From assembly GCA_015709205.1 (NCBI GenBank), contig JACCQO010000024.1, positions 1 to 50,687 of the forward strand: a DNA stretch of 50,687 nucleotides, given 5' to 3'. Each line of letters opens with the position of its first letter. The first letter of the stretch is position 1. Of the stretch, positions 32,223 to 41,025 are shown piece by piece. The position numbers and the translations under genes are program-made. This DNA is from Desulfovibrionaceae bacterium. GTDB taxonomy: Bacteria; Desulfobacterota; Desulfovibrionia; Desulfovibrionales; Desulfovibrionaceae. Below the pieces are notes generated by a model that was not told the origin of the DNA, made no database searches, and saw only the letters and a program-made list of their open reading frames with translations.

Positions 32223-33014
32223 ATGATCGCCTACCCGAACATCGATCCCGTGGCGCTGCGCATCGGACCGCTCCACCTGCGCTGGTACGGGCTCATGTAC
32301 ATCTTCGGCTTCGCCGCCGCTTGGTTCCTGGGCCGCAGCCGCACCAAAAAGCCCTGGGCCCTGATCGACGCGCGCGGCTTCGAAGACCTGCTCACCTACT
32401 GCATCGTGGGCCTGATCCTCGGCGCGCGCATCGGCTACGTGGTCTTCTACGAGCCCGGCTACTTCATCGACCATCCCATGGACGCCCTGGCCATCTGGAA
32501 GGGCGGCATGTCCTTCCACGGCGGGCTCATGGGCATGCTCGTGTGCATGTGGCTCTATGCCCGCAAGCACGCCCTGAGCTTCTTCGACGTCACCGACTTC
32601 ATCTGCCCCCTGGCCCCTCCGGGCCTGTTCGCCGGGCGCATGGGCAACTTCATCAACGGCGAACTCTGGGGCCGCGTCACCGACGTGCCCTGGGCCATGG
32701 TCTTCCCGCGCCCGGGCGCGGGCACCTACCCGCGCCACCCCTCCCAGCTCTACGAGGCCGCGCTCGAAGGCGTCGCCCTGTTTTGCATCCTCTGGTTCTA
32801 CACGGCCAAGCCGCGCCCGCGCATGGCCGCCTCGGGCCTGTTCCTGCTCTGCTACGGCTCCTTCCGCTTCTTCGTGGAATTCTTCCGCCGCCCCGACCCG
32901 CAACTCGGCTTCATCGCCTTCGGCTGGCTGACCATGGGCCAACTCCTCTGCGCGCCCATGATCCTCGCCGGCATCGCCCTGCTCTACCTGGTGCGCCGGA
33001 ACCGCCGCGCGTAG
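32223..33014 (+). CDS. lgt: Prolipoprotein diacylglyceryl transferase
   Basis: 263 residues, normal for Lgt, with about seven membrane helices. Signatures: RWYGLMYIFGF in TM1-2, GARIGYVVFY, the MSFHGG motif, and FAGRMGNFINGELWG, the Lgt hallmark containing the essential Arg and Asn; HPSQLYEA follows. It transfers diacylglycerol from phosphatidylglycerol to the lipobox cysteine of prelipoproteins, such as the two encoded at 48870 and 49705. ATG 32223 begins at the conserved N-terminus, with only a weak AAAGAG upstream. Confidence 0.95.
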   Translation: MIAYPNIDPVALRIGPLHLRWYGLMYIFGFAAAWFLGRSRTKKPWALIDARGFEDLLTYCIVGLILGARIGYVVFYEPGYFIDHPMDALAIWKGGMSFHGGLMGMLVCMWLYARKHALSFFDVTDFICPLAPPGLFAGRMGNFINGELWGRVTDVPWAMVFPRPGAGTYPRHPSQLYEAALEGVALFCILWFYTAKPRPRMAASGLFLLCYGSFRFFVEFFRRPDPQLGFIAFGWLTMGQLLCAPMILAGIALLYLVRRNRRA

Positions 33015-33017
33015 GCG

Positions 33018-33105
33018 GGCGAGGCGGGGCTCCGCCCCACACCCCGCCGGGGCGCCGCCCCGGACTCCGCCGGGGGGAATGATTCCCCCCGGGCCCCCCG
33101 ATGGG
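33018..33105 (+). repeat. Modular GGGGC/GCCCC hairpin repeat, copy 2
   Basis: GGCGGGGCTCCGCCCC, ACCCCGCCGGGG, CGCCGCCCCGGACTCCG, then a palindrome CCGGGGGGAATGATTCCCCC with GGGCCCCCC. It starts four bases after the lgt stop and has the same module order as the reverse complement of 484-606. 33106-33474 holds no gene. Confidence 0.75.
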
Positions 33106-33474
33106 GGATCCGGTTCCCTTTCGGGGGTGTGCTGTTGGCGGTTTCGGGCGGCAACGTAGTGGGCGGTTTGCACCCGCCTTGCCATGATCAAATCCTTATA
33201 TTTCAACGTGGTATGCTTCTGGCACGTTCGCTGCACTAAGAGGGCATACTGCGGCGGAAGAGGTCTGTAACCAAACACCCTCGCCACGTTCGCGTCCCTG
33301 TAGGCAACCTTGGGACGGCCTTGCCCTCCGCAGCCACGGGCCTGGTCCGAGACGTAATCGCATGAAACCCCCCCCGGTTAATGTGCAGAAGTCTCGGCCA
33401 GGCCTTCTTCGTGGGCAAAATCTCCCTGCGTCCCTGCGGGTCACGCCACCACATCTTTCCCTTTCTTCCCCCCC

Positions 33475-34389
33475 TCACTCGATCAGCCCGGCGAGGGTGG
33501 TGAGGTTGCGGAGGTCGTGGGCCAGGGTTTCGTCCTTGGGGGTTTCCAGGGTCATGGGCAGGGCGGCGAGGTCCGGGTGGTTGAGGACGTTGCGGAAGGC
33601 GTTCGGGCCGAGGTGGCCCTGGCCGATGTGTTCGTGGCGGTCCTTGTGCGAGCCCAGGGGGTGTTGGGAGTCGTTGAGGTGCAGGAAGCGGACGGCGTCC
33701 GCGCCGACGGTGGCGCGGAGTTCGGCCATGGTGGCGTGGAACCCGGCGCTGGTGGCCAGGTCGTAGCCCGCGGCGAAGGCGTGGCAGGTGTCCAGGCAGA
33801 CGCCCAGGCGGTCCGGGTGGCGGGAGGTTTCCAGGATGCGCGCGAGCTCGGCGAAGGTTGAGCCGAGGGTGGTGCCGCAGCCCGCGGTGGTTTCCAGGAG
33901 GATGCGCGGGGCGGAGGTGCCGGAGGCCTCGATGGCCGCGTCCAGGGTTCGGGCGTAGAGGGCCAGGCCGCGCTCCGCGCCCGCGCCCAGGTGCGCGCCG
34001 GGGTGGGTGACGAGGAAGGGGATGTCCAGGGTTTGGGCGCGGACGAGTTCGGCGGCGAAGGCGGCCTGGGAGCGGGCGCGTTTTTCCGGGTCCGGGTTGG
34101 CCAGGTTCGGCAGGTAGGAGTCGTGCGCGGCCACGGGGTGGCCGCCCCAGTCGCGCCGCGCGGCGGCGAAGCGCGGCGCGGCGCCGGCTGCGAGGGGCGG
34201 CATGGTCCACTGGCGCTGGTTGTGGGTGAAGACCTGCAGGGCCGTTGCGCCGATGGACGCGGCGCGGGCCACGGCCCGGTCCAGCCCGCCGGTGATGGGC
34301 ATGTGCGCGCCGATGCTGCGGCCCTTGAGGTCCGGGAGCGTGGGGCGCGGGGCCGCGGCCCTTTTCGTGGGAGTCCTGGTCCGCGCCAT
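33475..34389 (-). CDS. nfo: Endonuclease IV (AP endonuclease)
   Basis: 304 residues. After a basic leader, IGAHMPITGGLDRAVARAASIGATALQVFTHNQRQW is the conserved TIM-barrel start. Metal-ligand segments typical of Nfo follow: LVTHPGAHLGAG, RILLETTAGCGTTLG, LGVCLDTCHAFAAGYD, FLHLNDSQHPLGSHKDRHEHIGQGHLG and ETPKDE. It cuts 5' of abasic sites in base-excision repair using three zinc ions. It starts two bases after the htpX stop on the minus strand, so the two form an operon. Confidence 0.95.
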   Translation of the reverse strand: MARTRTPTKRAAAPRPTLPDLKGRSIGAHMPITGGLDRAVARAASIGATALQVFTHNQRQWTMPPLAAGAAPRFAAARRDWGGHPVAAHDSYLPNLANPDPEKRARSQAAFAAELVRAQTLDIPFLVTHPGAHLGAGAERGLALYARTLDAAIEASGTSAPRILLETTAGCGTTLGSTFAELARILETSRHPDRLGVCLDTCHAFAAGYDLATSAGFHATMAELRATVGADAVRFLHLNDSQHPLGSHKDRHEHIGQGHLGPNAFRNVLNHPDLAALPMTLETPKDETLAHDLRNLTTLAGLIE

Positions 34390-34391
34390 GG

Positions 34392-35354
34392 TCAGTACCA
34401 GTAGCCGCCGATGCGCCAGCGCGGGCGGACGGGCACGCGCCGGGCCATGGCGAAGGGCGGGGACGGCTCGGGAAAGAGGGTGTGGATCGGCGGGAACACC
34501 TGGGGTTCCGTGGCCAACTGGCGCAGCCGGGCGATGCGCTCCTCGGTGAGCGGGTGCGAGCGCAGGGGCGAGGGGTGCGGATTGTAGCGGCCGGGCAGGA
34601 ACAGGCGCGAGAACCAGCCGCCCTGCTGCAGCTCGATGCGGCCCAGGGCCGAGGCCAGCCCGGCCGGGTCGCCGGAGAGGCGCGCGCCCTCCAGGTCGGC
34701 GTCCAGCTCGCGCGCGCGGGACAGGGCGCGCTGCATGAGCAGGGCCAGGTAGGGCGCGGCCAGGAGCACGAGCACGGCGTTCCAGGGCACGGTGACGTGG
34801 CCGGTGAGCACCAGGGGCAGGTTCACGAGCACGAGGATCTGGCCGAAGAGGGAGAAGAAGGAGGTGATGCGGCTGATGACGTCGGACAGGCCCATGACGC
34901 GCATGTCGTTGTGGTCGATGTGGCCGATCTCGTGGGCCAGGACGCAGGCGGTCTCGCGCAGGGAGAGGGTCTGCAGGAGCCCGGCGGTGACGGCCAGGGC
35001 CGCGTTGTCGCGCGCGCCCACGGCAAAGGCGTTGGGCACGGGGCTGGGCACGAGGTGCAGCACGGGCGGGCGCGGCAGCCCGGCGCGGCGGGCCAGTTCG
35101 GCGACCGCGCGTTCGAGCGTGGGGGCCTGGCCCGGGGCCAGGGGGCGCGCGCCGTAGAGGCGCAGGGTCAGCCCGGGCGACAGGCGCGGGCTGACGGTCA
35201 GGACCACCGCGCCGAGCACGAAGGCCCAGAGCACGCCTTCGGGTCCGGCCAGGGTCCAGCCCAGCAGGCAGAGCAGGGCGGTCATGCCCGCGAGGAGCAG
35301 GGCGGAGTGGGCCAGGTTGCGCATGCGCGCCGTGGCGAAGCGGTTGGCGGTCAT
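34392..35354 (-). CDS. htpX: M48-family membrane metalloprotease (HtpX-like)
   Basis: 320 residues. Two N-terminal membrane helices (about 15-55), zinc motif HEIGH at residues 141-145 (VLAHEIGHIDHND), two further hydrophobic helices (175-225), and ARELDADLEGARL with the third zinc ligand. PNAFAVGARDNAALAVTAGLL is the usual segment before HExxH. HtpX degrades misfolded membrane proteins. A GAGGA ribosome site precedes the ATG; nfo follows. Confidence 0.92.
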   Translation of the reverse strand: MTANRFATARMRNLAHSALLLAGMTALLCLLGWTLAGPEGVLWAFVLGAVVLTVSPRLSPGLTLRLYGARPLAPGQAPTLERAVAELARRAGLPRPPVLHLVPSPVPNAFAVGARDNAALAVTAGLLQTLSLRETACVLAHEIGHIDHNDMRVMGLSDVISRITSFFSLFGQILVLVNLPLVLTGHVTVPWNAVLVLLAAPYLALLMQRALSRARELDADLEGARLSGDPAGLASALGRIELQQGGWFSRLFLPGRYNPHPSPLRSHPLTEERIARLRQLATEPQVFPPIHTLFPEPSPPFAMARRVPVRPRWRIGGYWY

Positions 35355-35753
35355 GGGTGGTCCTCGTGAAGCTCCTTGGTCCTTGTGGCGGTTTTCCTGG
35401 TGCGGCGCACTGTCCCGGTGCCCCGCTGCAGTGCGCTGTAGCGGGGCATTGCCGCGCACGTGGGCGCGGACAAGAGGGTAAGCACGCGGGCGGCGCTTGT
35501 GAAGGCGGGGAGCGGCGGGTCGGGGGCGGCCGGGGCGCGGGGCGGGCCCTGGAGTGCACCCGTGCAACAGATCGGAATGCATGGGGAAAAAAATGCAAAA
35601 AAAGCCATGCAGAGCGCCACTGCAACGTTGCGGAATGAGGACACAATTTGGATGCATGCGCACTGCTGCGCGCAGCATGCCCGGATGACTGGAAATATTT
35701 TTTCAGCGATCCCGTTGACGGGGGCTGTGCGGGGTGGGAAGATTGCAGGCAAG
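35355..35753. other. Intergenic gap upstream of htpX
   Basis: 400 bases; 35570-35720 is AT-richer than its surroundings and rich in GCATG/CATGC words, including a self-complementary GCATGC pair near 35653-35685. No gene is visible. It should carry the htpX promoter, but no clear boxes were found. Confidence 0.4.
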
Positions 35754-36080
35754 ATGAAAACCATCCTGCAGACCGGAAAGCTTGTATACCATGTGGGGCG
35801 TCAGCCCGAATGGTATCCCGAAGAGGATGAGCTTCGGCTTCGGCTGCAGATGGAATACGGCCAGGGTCGGGGGGTGTGGACGGTCCCGCCCGAACCCGGT
35901 TTCGAGGCCGCGAGCGCCGCGCAGGATGGGCTTGCCACGGCGCTCCGGCGGGAAAACGCCCTGGCCGGCGTGGGAGCAGTCCCTCTAAACGACGGCCCGC
36001 CGCCATCGCGACCGAGTGGTTCCGACTTGGTGAAACCTCCAACCAGTAGACCAGGACAGAGACCATCGGATGAAAATTGA
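35754..36080 (+). CDS. Small protein of unknown function
   Basis: 108 residues, in frame within a longer open frame. It begins MKTILQTGKLVYHVGRQPE and includes YPEEDELRLRLQMEYGQGRG; the last 40 residues are Pro/Ser-rich low complexity. No ribosome site of note. The first 55 residues have coding character; the tail may be arbitrary. No family is recognised. Confidence 0.4.
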   Translation: MKTILQTGKLVYHVGRQPEWYPEEDELRLRLQMEYGQGRGVWTVPPEPGFEAASAAQDGLATALRRENALAGVGAVPLNDGPPPSRPSGSDLVKPPTSRPGQRPSDEN

Positions 36081-36171
36081 GGGGGACCAACCGTCCCCCG
36101 GCGGGCCTCGGTGAAATCGGGCCGGCAGCGACGCCGCACAGGCGGCGCGCGGGCGCGTTACCATAGAGGCG

Positions 36172-36198
36172 GCCTACCCGAACGGGTAGGCTTTTTTT
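36172..36198 (+). terminator. Rho-independent terminator
   Basis: GCCTACCCG, loop AA, CGGGTAGGC, T7. It ends whatever is transcribed from 35754-36170 on the plus strand, supporting a transcript there. Confidence 0.9.
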
Positions 36199-36279
36199 GT
36201 GCCCGGCGCCGCGCCGGGGGAGCGCCACCCGGCGTCCGGCGGCTGCGCCCACCGTGTTGGCGCAACCGCCGGGCGTTGG

Positions 36280-36301
36280 CAGGAACGATTAATCGTTGCT
36301 G
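36280..36301. promoter_or_regulatory. 22-bp near-palindrome upstream of the Cys-rich protein gene
   Basis: CAG-g-AACGATTAATCGTT-g-CTG: a perfect 14-bp core with paired flanks. It sits 130 bases before the next gene and looks like an operator. The responsible regulator is unknown. Confidence 0.5.
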
Positions 36302-36431
36302 TAGCAATTCCGGTCTGTTATGGGATGGCATAAAACCTGCTTTACCGGCTTCCGGGGCCTCGCGTCGTGCGCGGCCAGAGGCACATGGCAACGCAACCAG
36401 CCCCGGGGGGGCGAAAAGGAAGGGAGACGTC

Positions 36432-36818
36432 ATGCGCACGGGAACCCACATCACGCTCGCGGCGTTGTTGCTGGCCCTGGCTTGGCCCATGGCCGCCCGG
36501 GCGGACTACAAGGCCGCCAAGCAGGCCTATTACGGCTGTATCCAGCAGTGCATGGGCGACCTCGGCAGTCTCAGCCAGACCGACGTGCAGAAACGGTACA
36601 GGGATTGTTTGCAGGAGACGTGCGCCGGGGCCTACCAGGCCTACGAGCAGGCCTATCGGGACCTGTGCACGTCCGACCAGGCGCACTGCACGCAGTGCGA
36701 CGGCACGTGCTCGGCCAAGCGCGAAGCCTGTCTGCGCAATGCGCACACCCAGGTGGAGACCAACAATTGCGCCGTGGAATGGGAGCAGTGCTTCGAGGGC
36801 TGCCTGTTGAGCCGGTAG
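36432..36818 (+). CDS. Secreted cysteine-rich small protein
   Basis: 128 residues with a signal peptide (cleaved after AARA, about residue 24). The mature part has about twelve cysteines in helical context: GCIQQC, DCLQETC, LCTSDQAHCTQCDGTC, EACLR, NCAVEWEQCFEGC. CX3C and CX4C spacing suggests a disulfide-stapled helical hairpin protein in the periplasm. I do not recognise a family. GGGAG precedes the ATG. It is followed 65 bases later by a solute-binding protein gene on the same strand. Confidence 0.75.
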   Translation: MRTGTHITLAALLLALAWPMAARADYKAAKQAYYGCIQQCMGDLGSLSQTDVQKRYRDCLQETCAGAYQAYEQAYRDLCTSDQAHCTQCDGTCSAKREACLRNAHTQVETNNCAVEWEQCFEGCLLSR

Positions 36819-36883
36819 GCCAGTGCGGGGGGCGACCGGACGTCGGATTCTTCGGAAGCGGCGTCGCAAGCGAGGAGGAGACG

Positions 36884-37648
36884 ATGCACGGAAGGGCATT
36901 CGCCGCGCTGTGCGCGGTGTTGGCGCTCGTGTGGGTCGCGGCCGGAGTGCCGTGGGGCGTGAGCCCGGCGGCGGCAGGAGATGCGCAGGCCAAGGCCGTG
37001 ACCGTGGCCTGCGACGCGCATTTCGCGCCCTACACCATGCTCGACCAGGCCGGGCGGCCCGAGGGGCTGCTCGTGGACTTCTGGAAACTGTGGGGGGAAC
37101 ACGCCGGGGTCGAGGTGCGCTTCGCGTTCTCGGACTGGGCGGGCTCCATCCAGGCCGTGCGCGACGGCTCGGCCGACGTGCATTCCGGGCTCTTCGCCAA
37201 CCCCCAGCGCGCGGCGTGGTTCGCGTTTTCGCGGCCGTTCTACCGCTCGACCATGGCCCTGTTCTCGCCCGCTTCCGCGCCCGTGCAAACGGTGCAGGAC
37301 ATCGGCGAGGGCATGGCCGGGGCCATCGTGGGCAGCGACGGGGCCGCCTCGCTGCGCGCCGCGGGCGTGGCGGTGCGCGTGTACGCCACGCCGGGCGGGC
37401 TGGTGAACGGCGCGCTGGCCGGGGAGATCGCGGCCTTCGCCGACGAGCGACTGGGCATGCTCGACTACCTGGCCCAGGCCGGGCTGCGCGACCAGTTCGT
37501 CATGGCCGGGCAGCCGCTCTACGCCAAGGAGTTCGTGGCCGCGGTGCGCAAGGACCGGCGCGACGTGCTGGCCCTGGTCAACGAGGGGCTGGCCCTGGTG
37601 CCGGAACGCGAGGTGCGCGCCTTGGAGCGCAGCAGGCTGGACCGCTAG
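36884..37648 (+). CDS. Family 3 solute-binding protein
   Basis: 254 residues with a signal peptide (about 1-31). SBP_bac_3 features: VTVACDAHFAPYTMLDQAGRPEGLLVDFWK, an FAFSDWAGSIQAVRDGSADV segment, and FAFSRPFYRSTMALF. Such proteins deliver amino acids or similar ligands to ABC importers, or act as the sensor of signalling proteins. No permease or ATPase is adjacent, so it is an orphan binding protein. GAGGAGGAG precedes the ATG. Confidence 0.9.
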   Translation: MHGRAFAALCAVLALVWVAAGVPWGVSPAAAGDAQAKAVTVACDAHFAPYTMLDQAGRPEGLLVDFWKLWGEHAGVEVRFAFSDWAGSIQAVRDGSADVHSGLFANPQRAAWFAFSRPFYRSTMALFSPASAPVQTVQDIGEGMAGAIVGSDGAASLRAAGVAVRVYATPGGLVNGALAGEIAAFADERLGMLDYLAQAGLRDQFVMAGQPLYAKEFVAAVRKDRRDVLALVNEGLALVPEREVRALERSRLDR

Positions 37649-37702
37649 GCCCCTTCGGGGCGGCCTCCGGCGGCTCCTCGCCGGAGGGGCGTCTCCGATG
37701 GC

Positions 37703-37730
37703 CAGAGAACCCTTTGGAAAGGGTTCTCTG
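37703..37730. repeat. Hairpin repeat after the binding-protein gene
   Basis: CAGAGAACCC, loop TTTGGAAA, GGGTTCTCTG, followed by GACTCTCCCAAACTTTTT. Further small hairpins (GCCCCTTCGGGGC near 37649; CCTCCGGCG/CGCCGGAGG) precede it. It may act as terminator for the plus-strand gene and looks like a repeat family, but no second copy is in the window. Confidence 0.5.
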
Positions 37731-37784
37731 GACTCTCCCAAACTTTTTGGCGCGCCTGCGGCGAGGGCGCGTGGTCGCAAAAAA

Positions 37785-37814
37785 ACGGGACGCGCCCCCA
37801 AGGACGCGTCCCGT
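37785..37814 (-). terminator. Terminator of the hsp20-lon operon
   Basis: ACGGGACGCG / CGCGTCCCGT arms around a 10-base loop, followed on the minus strand by a T-rich run. Confidence 0.85.
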
Positions 37815-37922
37815 TCGCTTCTCCGTTCGGCGCGGCGGCCGCCACCTTCTCCCCGCGACCCCGCGCCGGTGACGGAACGTGGTCCGCCCGCGGGCCGCGC
37901 TCCGCCGCCTTGCGGCGCGGCG

Positions 37923-40502
37923 CTACTTCCCGGCCTTGGCCTTCTTGCCCGGCGTCTTCTTCGCGGCCGTGCGCGCCTTGCCCTTGCCCGCGTCCTTGCC
38001 GTTGTCCTCCTTGGACCCGAAGTCGCGCAGCCCCTCGGCCAGTTCGCGCAGCTTGCCGTCCACGCGGCCGTAGACCGACGTCTTGGGATAGGTTCCGTCC
38101 TTGGCGCGCTCGCCCGCCTTGACGCCGGTGAGCAGCTCGATGCCCTGGTCGATGGTCTTCACGGCCCAGATGTGGAACTTCTTGGCGCGCACGGCCTCGA
38201 CCACCTCGGGCTTGAGCATCAGGTCCTCGACGTTGGATGCGGGGATCATCACGCCCTGCCTGCCGGTCAGCCCGGCGTGCCTGCAGCACAGGTAGAAGCC
38301 CTCGATCTTCTCGTTGACCCCGCCGATGGGCTGAACCTCGCCCTTCTGGTTCACGGAGCCGGTCACGGCCACGTCCTGGCGCAGAGGCAGGTCCGCCAGC
38401 GCCGAGAGCAGGGCGTAGAGCTCCGTGGACGAGGCCGAGTCGCCGTCGATGCCGCCGTAGGACTGCTCGAAGGCCAGGGACGCGGCCAGGGTCAGGGGCC
38501 GGTTCTGGGCGAACATGCGCCGCAGGTAGCCGGAGAGGATGAGCATGCCCTTGTTGTGCGTGGGCCCGCTCATCTCCGCCTCGCGTTCGATGTTGATGAT
38601 CCCCTCCTTGCCCATGGACACTGCCGCGGTGATCCGCGAGGGCTTGCCGAAGGCGTAGTCGCCCATGGAGTAGACGGCCAGCCCGTTGACCTGGCCGGTC
38701 ACCGCGCCGTCCGTGTCCACGAAGAGCGAACCCCGGTCGATCATCTCCTGGATGCGCTCCTCGACCTGGTTGGAGCGGTAGATCTTGGCCTCGATGGCCG
38801 CGCTCACGTGGGCGGCGGACACGGTGGGGGCCTTGGCCTTCCCGCCCTTTTTGCCCTTGCCCGGGCCGCCCTTGCCGTTGCCGTTTTCCGCGTCCACGCG
38901 CGCGAAGTAGTCGGCCTCGCCGAGCAGGTCGGCCAGGGCCGGGAAGGCCGTGGAGAGCTTCTCGCGCCGCCCGGCCATGCGCACGGCCTGCTCCACCACC
39001 GCGGCCACGCCCGAGGCGTCGAAGGGCAGCAGCCCCTCCTTGTCCGCCTCGCGCTTGATGAACCGGGCCATCTGCAGCACGGTGTCCTCGGTGCGGTCCA
39101 TGGAGTGCTCGAAGTCGGCGCGGACCTTGAAGATCTTGGGCAGGTCCGGGTCGTAGTGGCGCAGGATGTGGTAGAGGTACGGATCGCCGAGCACGACCAC
39201 CTTCACGTCCATGTCGATGGACTCGGGCTTGAGCCCCGTGGCCGAGAAGAAATAGAACGGGTCGTAGGTCTCGATCTCGATCTTTTCGGTCTTCAGCGAG
39301 CGCTTGAGGGTCTGCCAGACCCCGGGCTCCATGATCGCGTCGAGCAGGTTGATGACCAGAAAGCCGCCGTTGGCCTTGACGAAGGAGCCCGCCTTGATCT
39401 TGGTGAAGTCCGTGCGCCAGCCGCCGGAGCGGTCCGAGATGCGTTCGATGGACCCGAAGAGGTTGCGGTAGGTGGGGAAGGACTCCACGATCACGGGCTG
39501 GCCCTTCTTGCCGTGGTTGTCCACGAGCAGGTTGACCTCGTAGGGCCGGAGCACCAGCTCGGGCGGCGGGCCCATGATCGGCATGCCGCCGGGCCCGACC
39601 TGGGCCGTGCCCATGGCGCGCAGCCCGTCCAGGTTCTCGACCATGTTCTCCAGCAGCGCGTCCAGGAAGGCGTTGACCTTCTCGTCCTCGAAGCCGTCGC
39701 GCACGGGCTGCAAAAACTCCTTGGCCAGGGAGAGGAACATCAGCTTGTCCACCTCCTCGTGCTTCCTGGCCACCTCCTTTTGCAGCTCGCGCACCTCGTG
39801 CACGATGTGGTCGATCTGCTCCTTGAGCTCCATGCGCTTGTTGGAGAGCCGCTCGAACTCCTCGCGCGGGAAGCGGCCGTTGTTGACCATCTCCTCCACG
39901 TCGATGAGCCGCTTGGGCTCGCCGTCCACCAGGGGCACCACGTCGGGGCGCTGCATGGGGCCCATCTGCATCTTGACCACCACCAGCCCGGTGTCCTTCA
40001 CCTTTTCCTCGACGGCCTTGTAGAACTCCAGGACCTTCTTTTCGTGGGCCTCGGCGATGGCGTTCTTGCGCGCGATGTACTCCTCGCTCTCGAAGAGCTG
40101 CGGCACCTCGCGCTTCACGGCCTCCAGGAACTCGTGCAGGGCCTTCCTGAAGCGCGCGCCGTCGCCCGCGGGGAAGCGCAGCAGGATGGGCGCCTCCTCG
40201 TTCTTGAAGTTGTTCACGTAGCACAGGTCGCTGGGCACGGCCTTGCGGTCGGCCATCTCGGCCAGGAGTTTCTTGACCGTGGACAGGCGGCCGGAGCCGG
40301 GCGAGCCGGTGACGAAGATGTTGTAGCCCTTCTTGCGCAGGCCGAGGCCGAAGCGGAAGGCCTCCACGCCGCGCTTCTGGCCGATGATCTCGTCCTCGGG
40401 GCCGTCGAAGCCGGAGGTGTCGGCAAAGGGCAGGGTGGCCGGATCGAGTTCCCAGCGCAGCTTGTCGGCGGGAAGGGGAGCTATCGTAGTCTTGGCAGCC
40501 AT
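37923..40502 (-). CDS. Lon-like ATP-dependent protease (AAA_32/YcbZ-type)
   Basis: 859 residues. N-terminal AAA part with a modified Walker A (FVTGSPGSGRLSTV, Arg in place of Lys), a coiled-coil insert (about 220-265), a Walker B-like GGFLVINLLDAI near residue 382, and C-terminal Lon protease domain with catalytic Ser689 (GDSASS) and Lys732 (NEKIEG), 43 apart as in Lon. It lacks the Lon N-terminal substrate domain, so it is the LonB/YcbZ type. A Lys/Gly-rich insert (about 560-580) and a basic tail are low complexity. It follows hsp20 by 24 bases and likely works in proteostasis. Confidence 0.92.
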   Translation of the reverse strand: MAAKTTIAPLPADKLRWELDPATLPFADTSGFDGPEDEIIGQKRGVEAFRFGLGLRKKGYNIFVTGSPGSGRLSTVKKLLAEMADRKAVPSDLCYVNNFKNEEAPILLRFPAGDGARFRKALHEFLEAVKREVPQLFESEEYIARKNAIAEAHEKKVLEFYKAVEEKVKDTGLVVVKMQMGPMQRPDVVPLVDGEPKRLIDVEEMVNNGRFPREEFERLSNKRMELKEQIDHIVHEVRELQKEVARKHEEVDKLMFLSLAKEFLQPVRDGFEDEKVNAFLDALLENMVENLDGLRAMGTAQVGPGGMPIMGPPPELVLRPYEVNLLVDNHGKKGQPVIVESFPTYRNLFGSIERISDRSGGWRTDFTKIKAGSFVKANGGFLVINLLDAIMEPGVWQTLKRSLKTEKIEIETYDPFYFFSATGLKPESIDMDVKVVVLGDPYLYHILRHYDPDLPKIFKVRADFEHSMDRTEDTVLQMARFIKREADKEGLLPFDASGVAAVVEQAVRMAGRREKLSTAFPALADLLGEADYFARVDAENGNGKGGPGKGKKGGKAKAPTVSAAHVSAAIEAKIYRSNQVEERIQEMIDRGSLFVDTDGAVTGQVNGLAVYSMGDYAFGKPSRITAAVSMGKEGIINIEREAEMSGPTHNKGMLILSGYLRRMFAQNRPLTLAASLAFEQSYGGIDGDSASSTELYALLSALADLPLRQDVAVTGSVNQKGEVQPIGGVNEKIEGFYLCCRHAGLTGRQGVMIPASNVEDLMLKPEVVEAVRAKKFHIWAVKTIDQGIELLTGVKAGERAKDGTYPKTSVYGRVDGKLRELAEGLRDFGSKEDNGKDAGKGKARTAAKKTPGKKAKAGK

Positions 40503-40526
40503 GGGAGCCTCCGTGGGAGTCTGCGG

Positions 40527-40931
40527 TTAGTCGTCGATGGTCAGGCGCGTGGGCGTCACGACCGGCAGGCGCACGGTCAGGATTTCGTCCTTGAGTTCGG
40601 CGCGGGCGGCGTCCGGGCGCACGCGCACGGGCAGCACGAATTCCTTGCGCAGGGTTTCGCGGTGCAGCGCGCCGCCGACCTCCTCCTCGCGCGTCAGCGC
40701 GATGGCCAGCCAGGTCGGGGTGGCGGTGAGGTCGATGGCGGCGGCCGCGAGCCCGGGCACGGGCACGGTGACCACCAGTTCGCCGCCGTGTTCCTCGAAA
40801 TGCACGCCCGCGCCGCCCTCGCGGCACACGGGGGGCACCCCCATGTCGAAGCACAGGGCCTCGAAGAGACGGTCCACGTCCTGTCTGAGGCGGGTCAGCT
40901 CGCGCTGTCCCCAGTTTTTCAGGTCGCCCAT
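40527..40931 (-). CDS. Hsp20/alpha-crystallin family small heat-shock protein
   Basis: 134 residues. The alpha-crystallin domain spans about 40-130: GELVVTVPVPGLAAAAIDL, FVLPVRVRPDAARAELKDEILTVRLP with the family A-x-x-x-x-G/D-x-L-T-V/I-x-L-P pattern. It holds unfolding proteins for refolding. It is the first gene of a two-gene operon with the Lon-like protease, a sensible chaperone-protease pair. GGAGGA precedes the start. Confidence 0.9.
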   Translation of the reverse strand: MGDLKNWGQRELTRLRQDVDRLFEALCFDMGVPPVCREGGAGVHFEEHGGELVVTVPVPGLAAAAIDLTATPTWLAIALTREEEVGGALHRETLRKEFVLPVRVRPDAARAELKDEILTVRLPVVTPTRLTIDD

Positions 40932-40997
40932 GTCGTCCTCCGTGCGCGGCCCGGGGGCCGCGGGAAAGCATAAAAAAAGACCACCGGTTACCGATAT

Positions 40998-41025
40998 AAT
41001 ATAGCACATCGCGCGCCAGGGGCAA
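40998..41025 (-). promoter_or_regulatory. Candidate promoter of hsp20-lon
   Basis: Minus strand TTGCCC (41020-41025), 16-bp spacer, TATATT (40998-41003), about 65 bases before the hsp20 start. No CIRCE inverted repeat was seen. Confidence 0.6.

Noticed and set aside
35970-36170. Cobalamin or other riboswitch, suggested by GGTGAAA words
   Set aside because: The other conserved boxes of known riboswitches are missing and no fitting gene follows.
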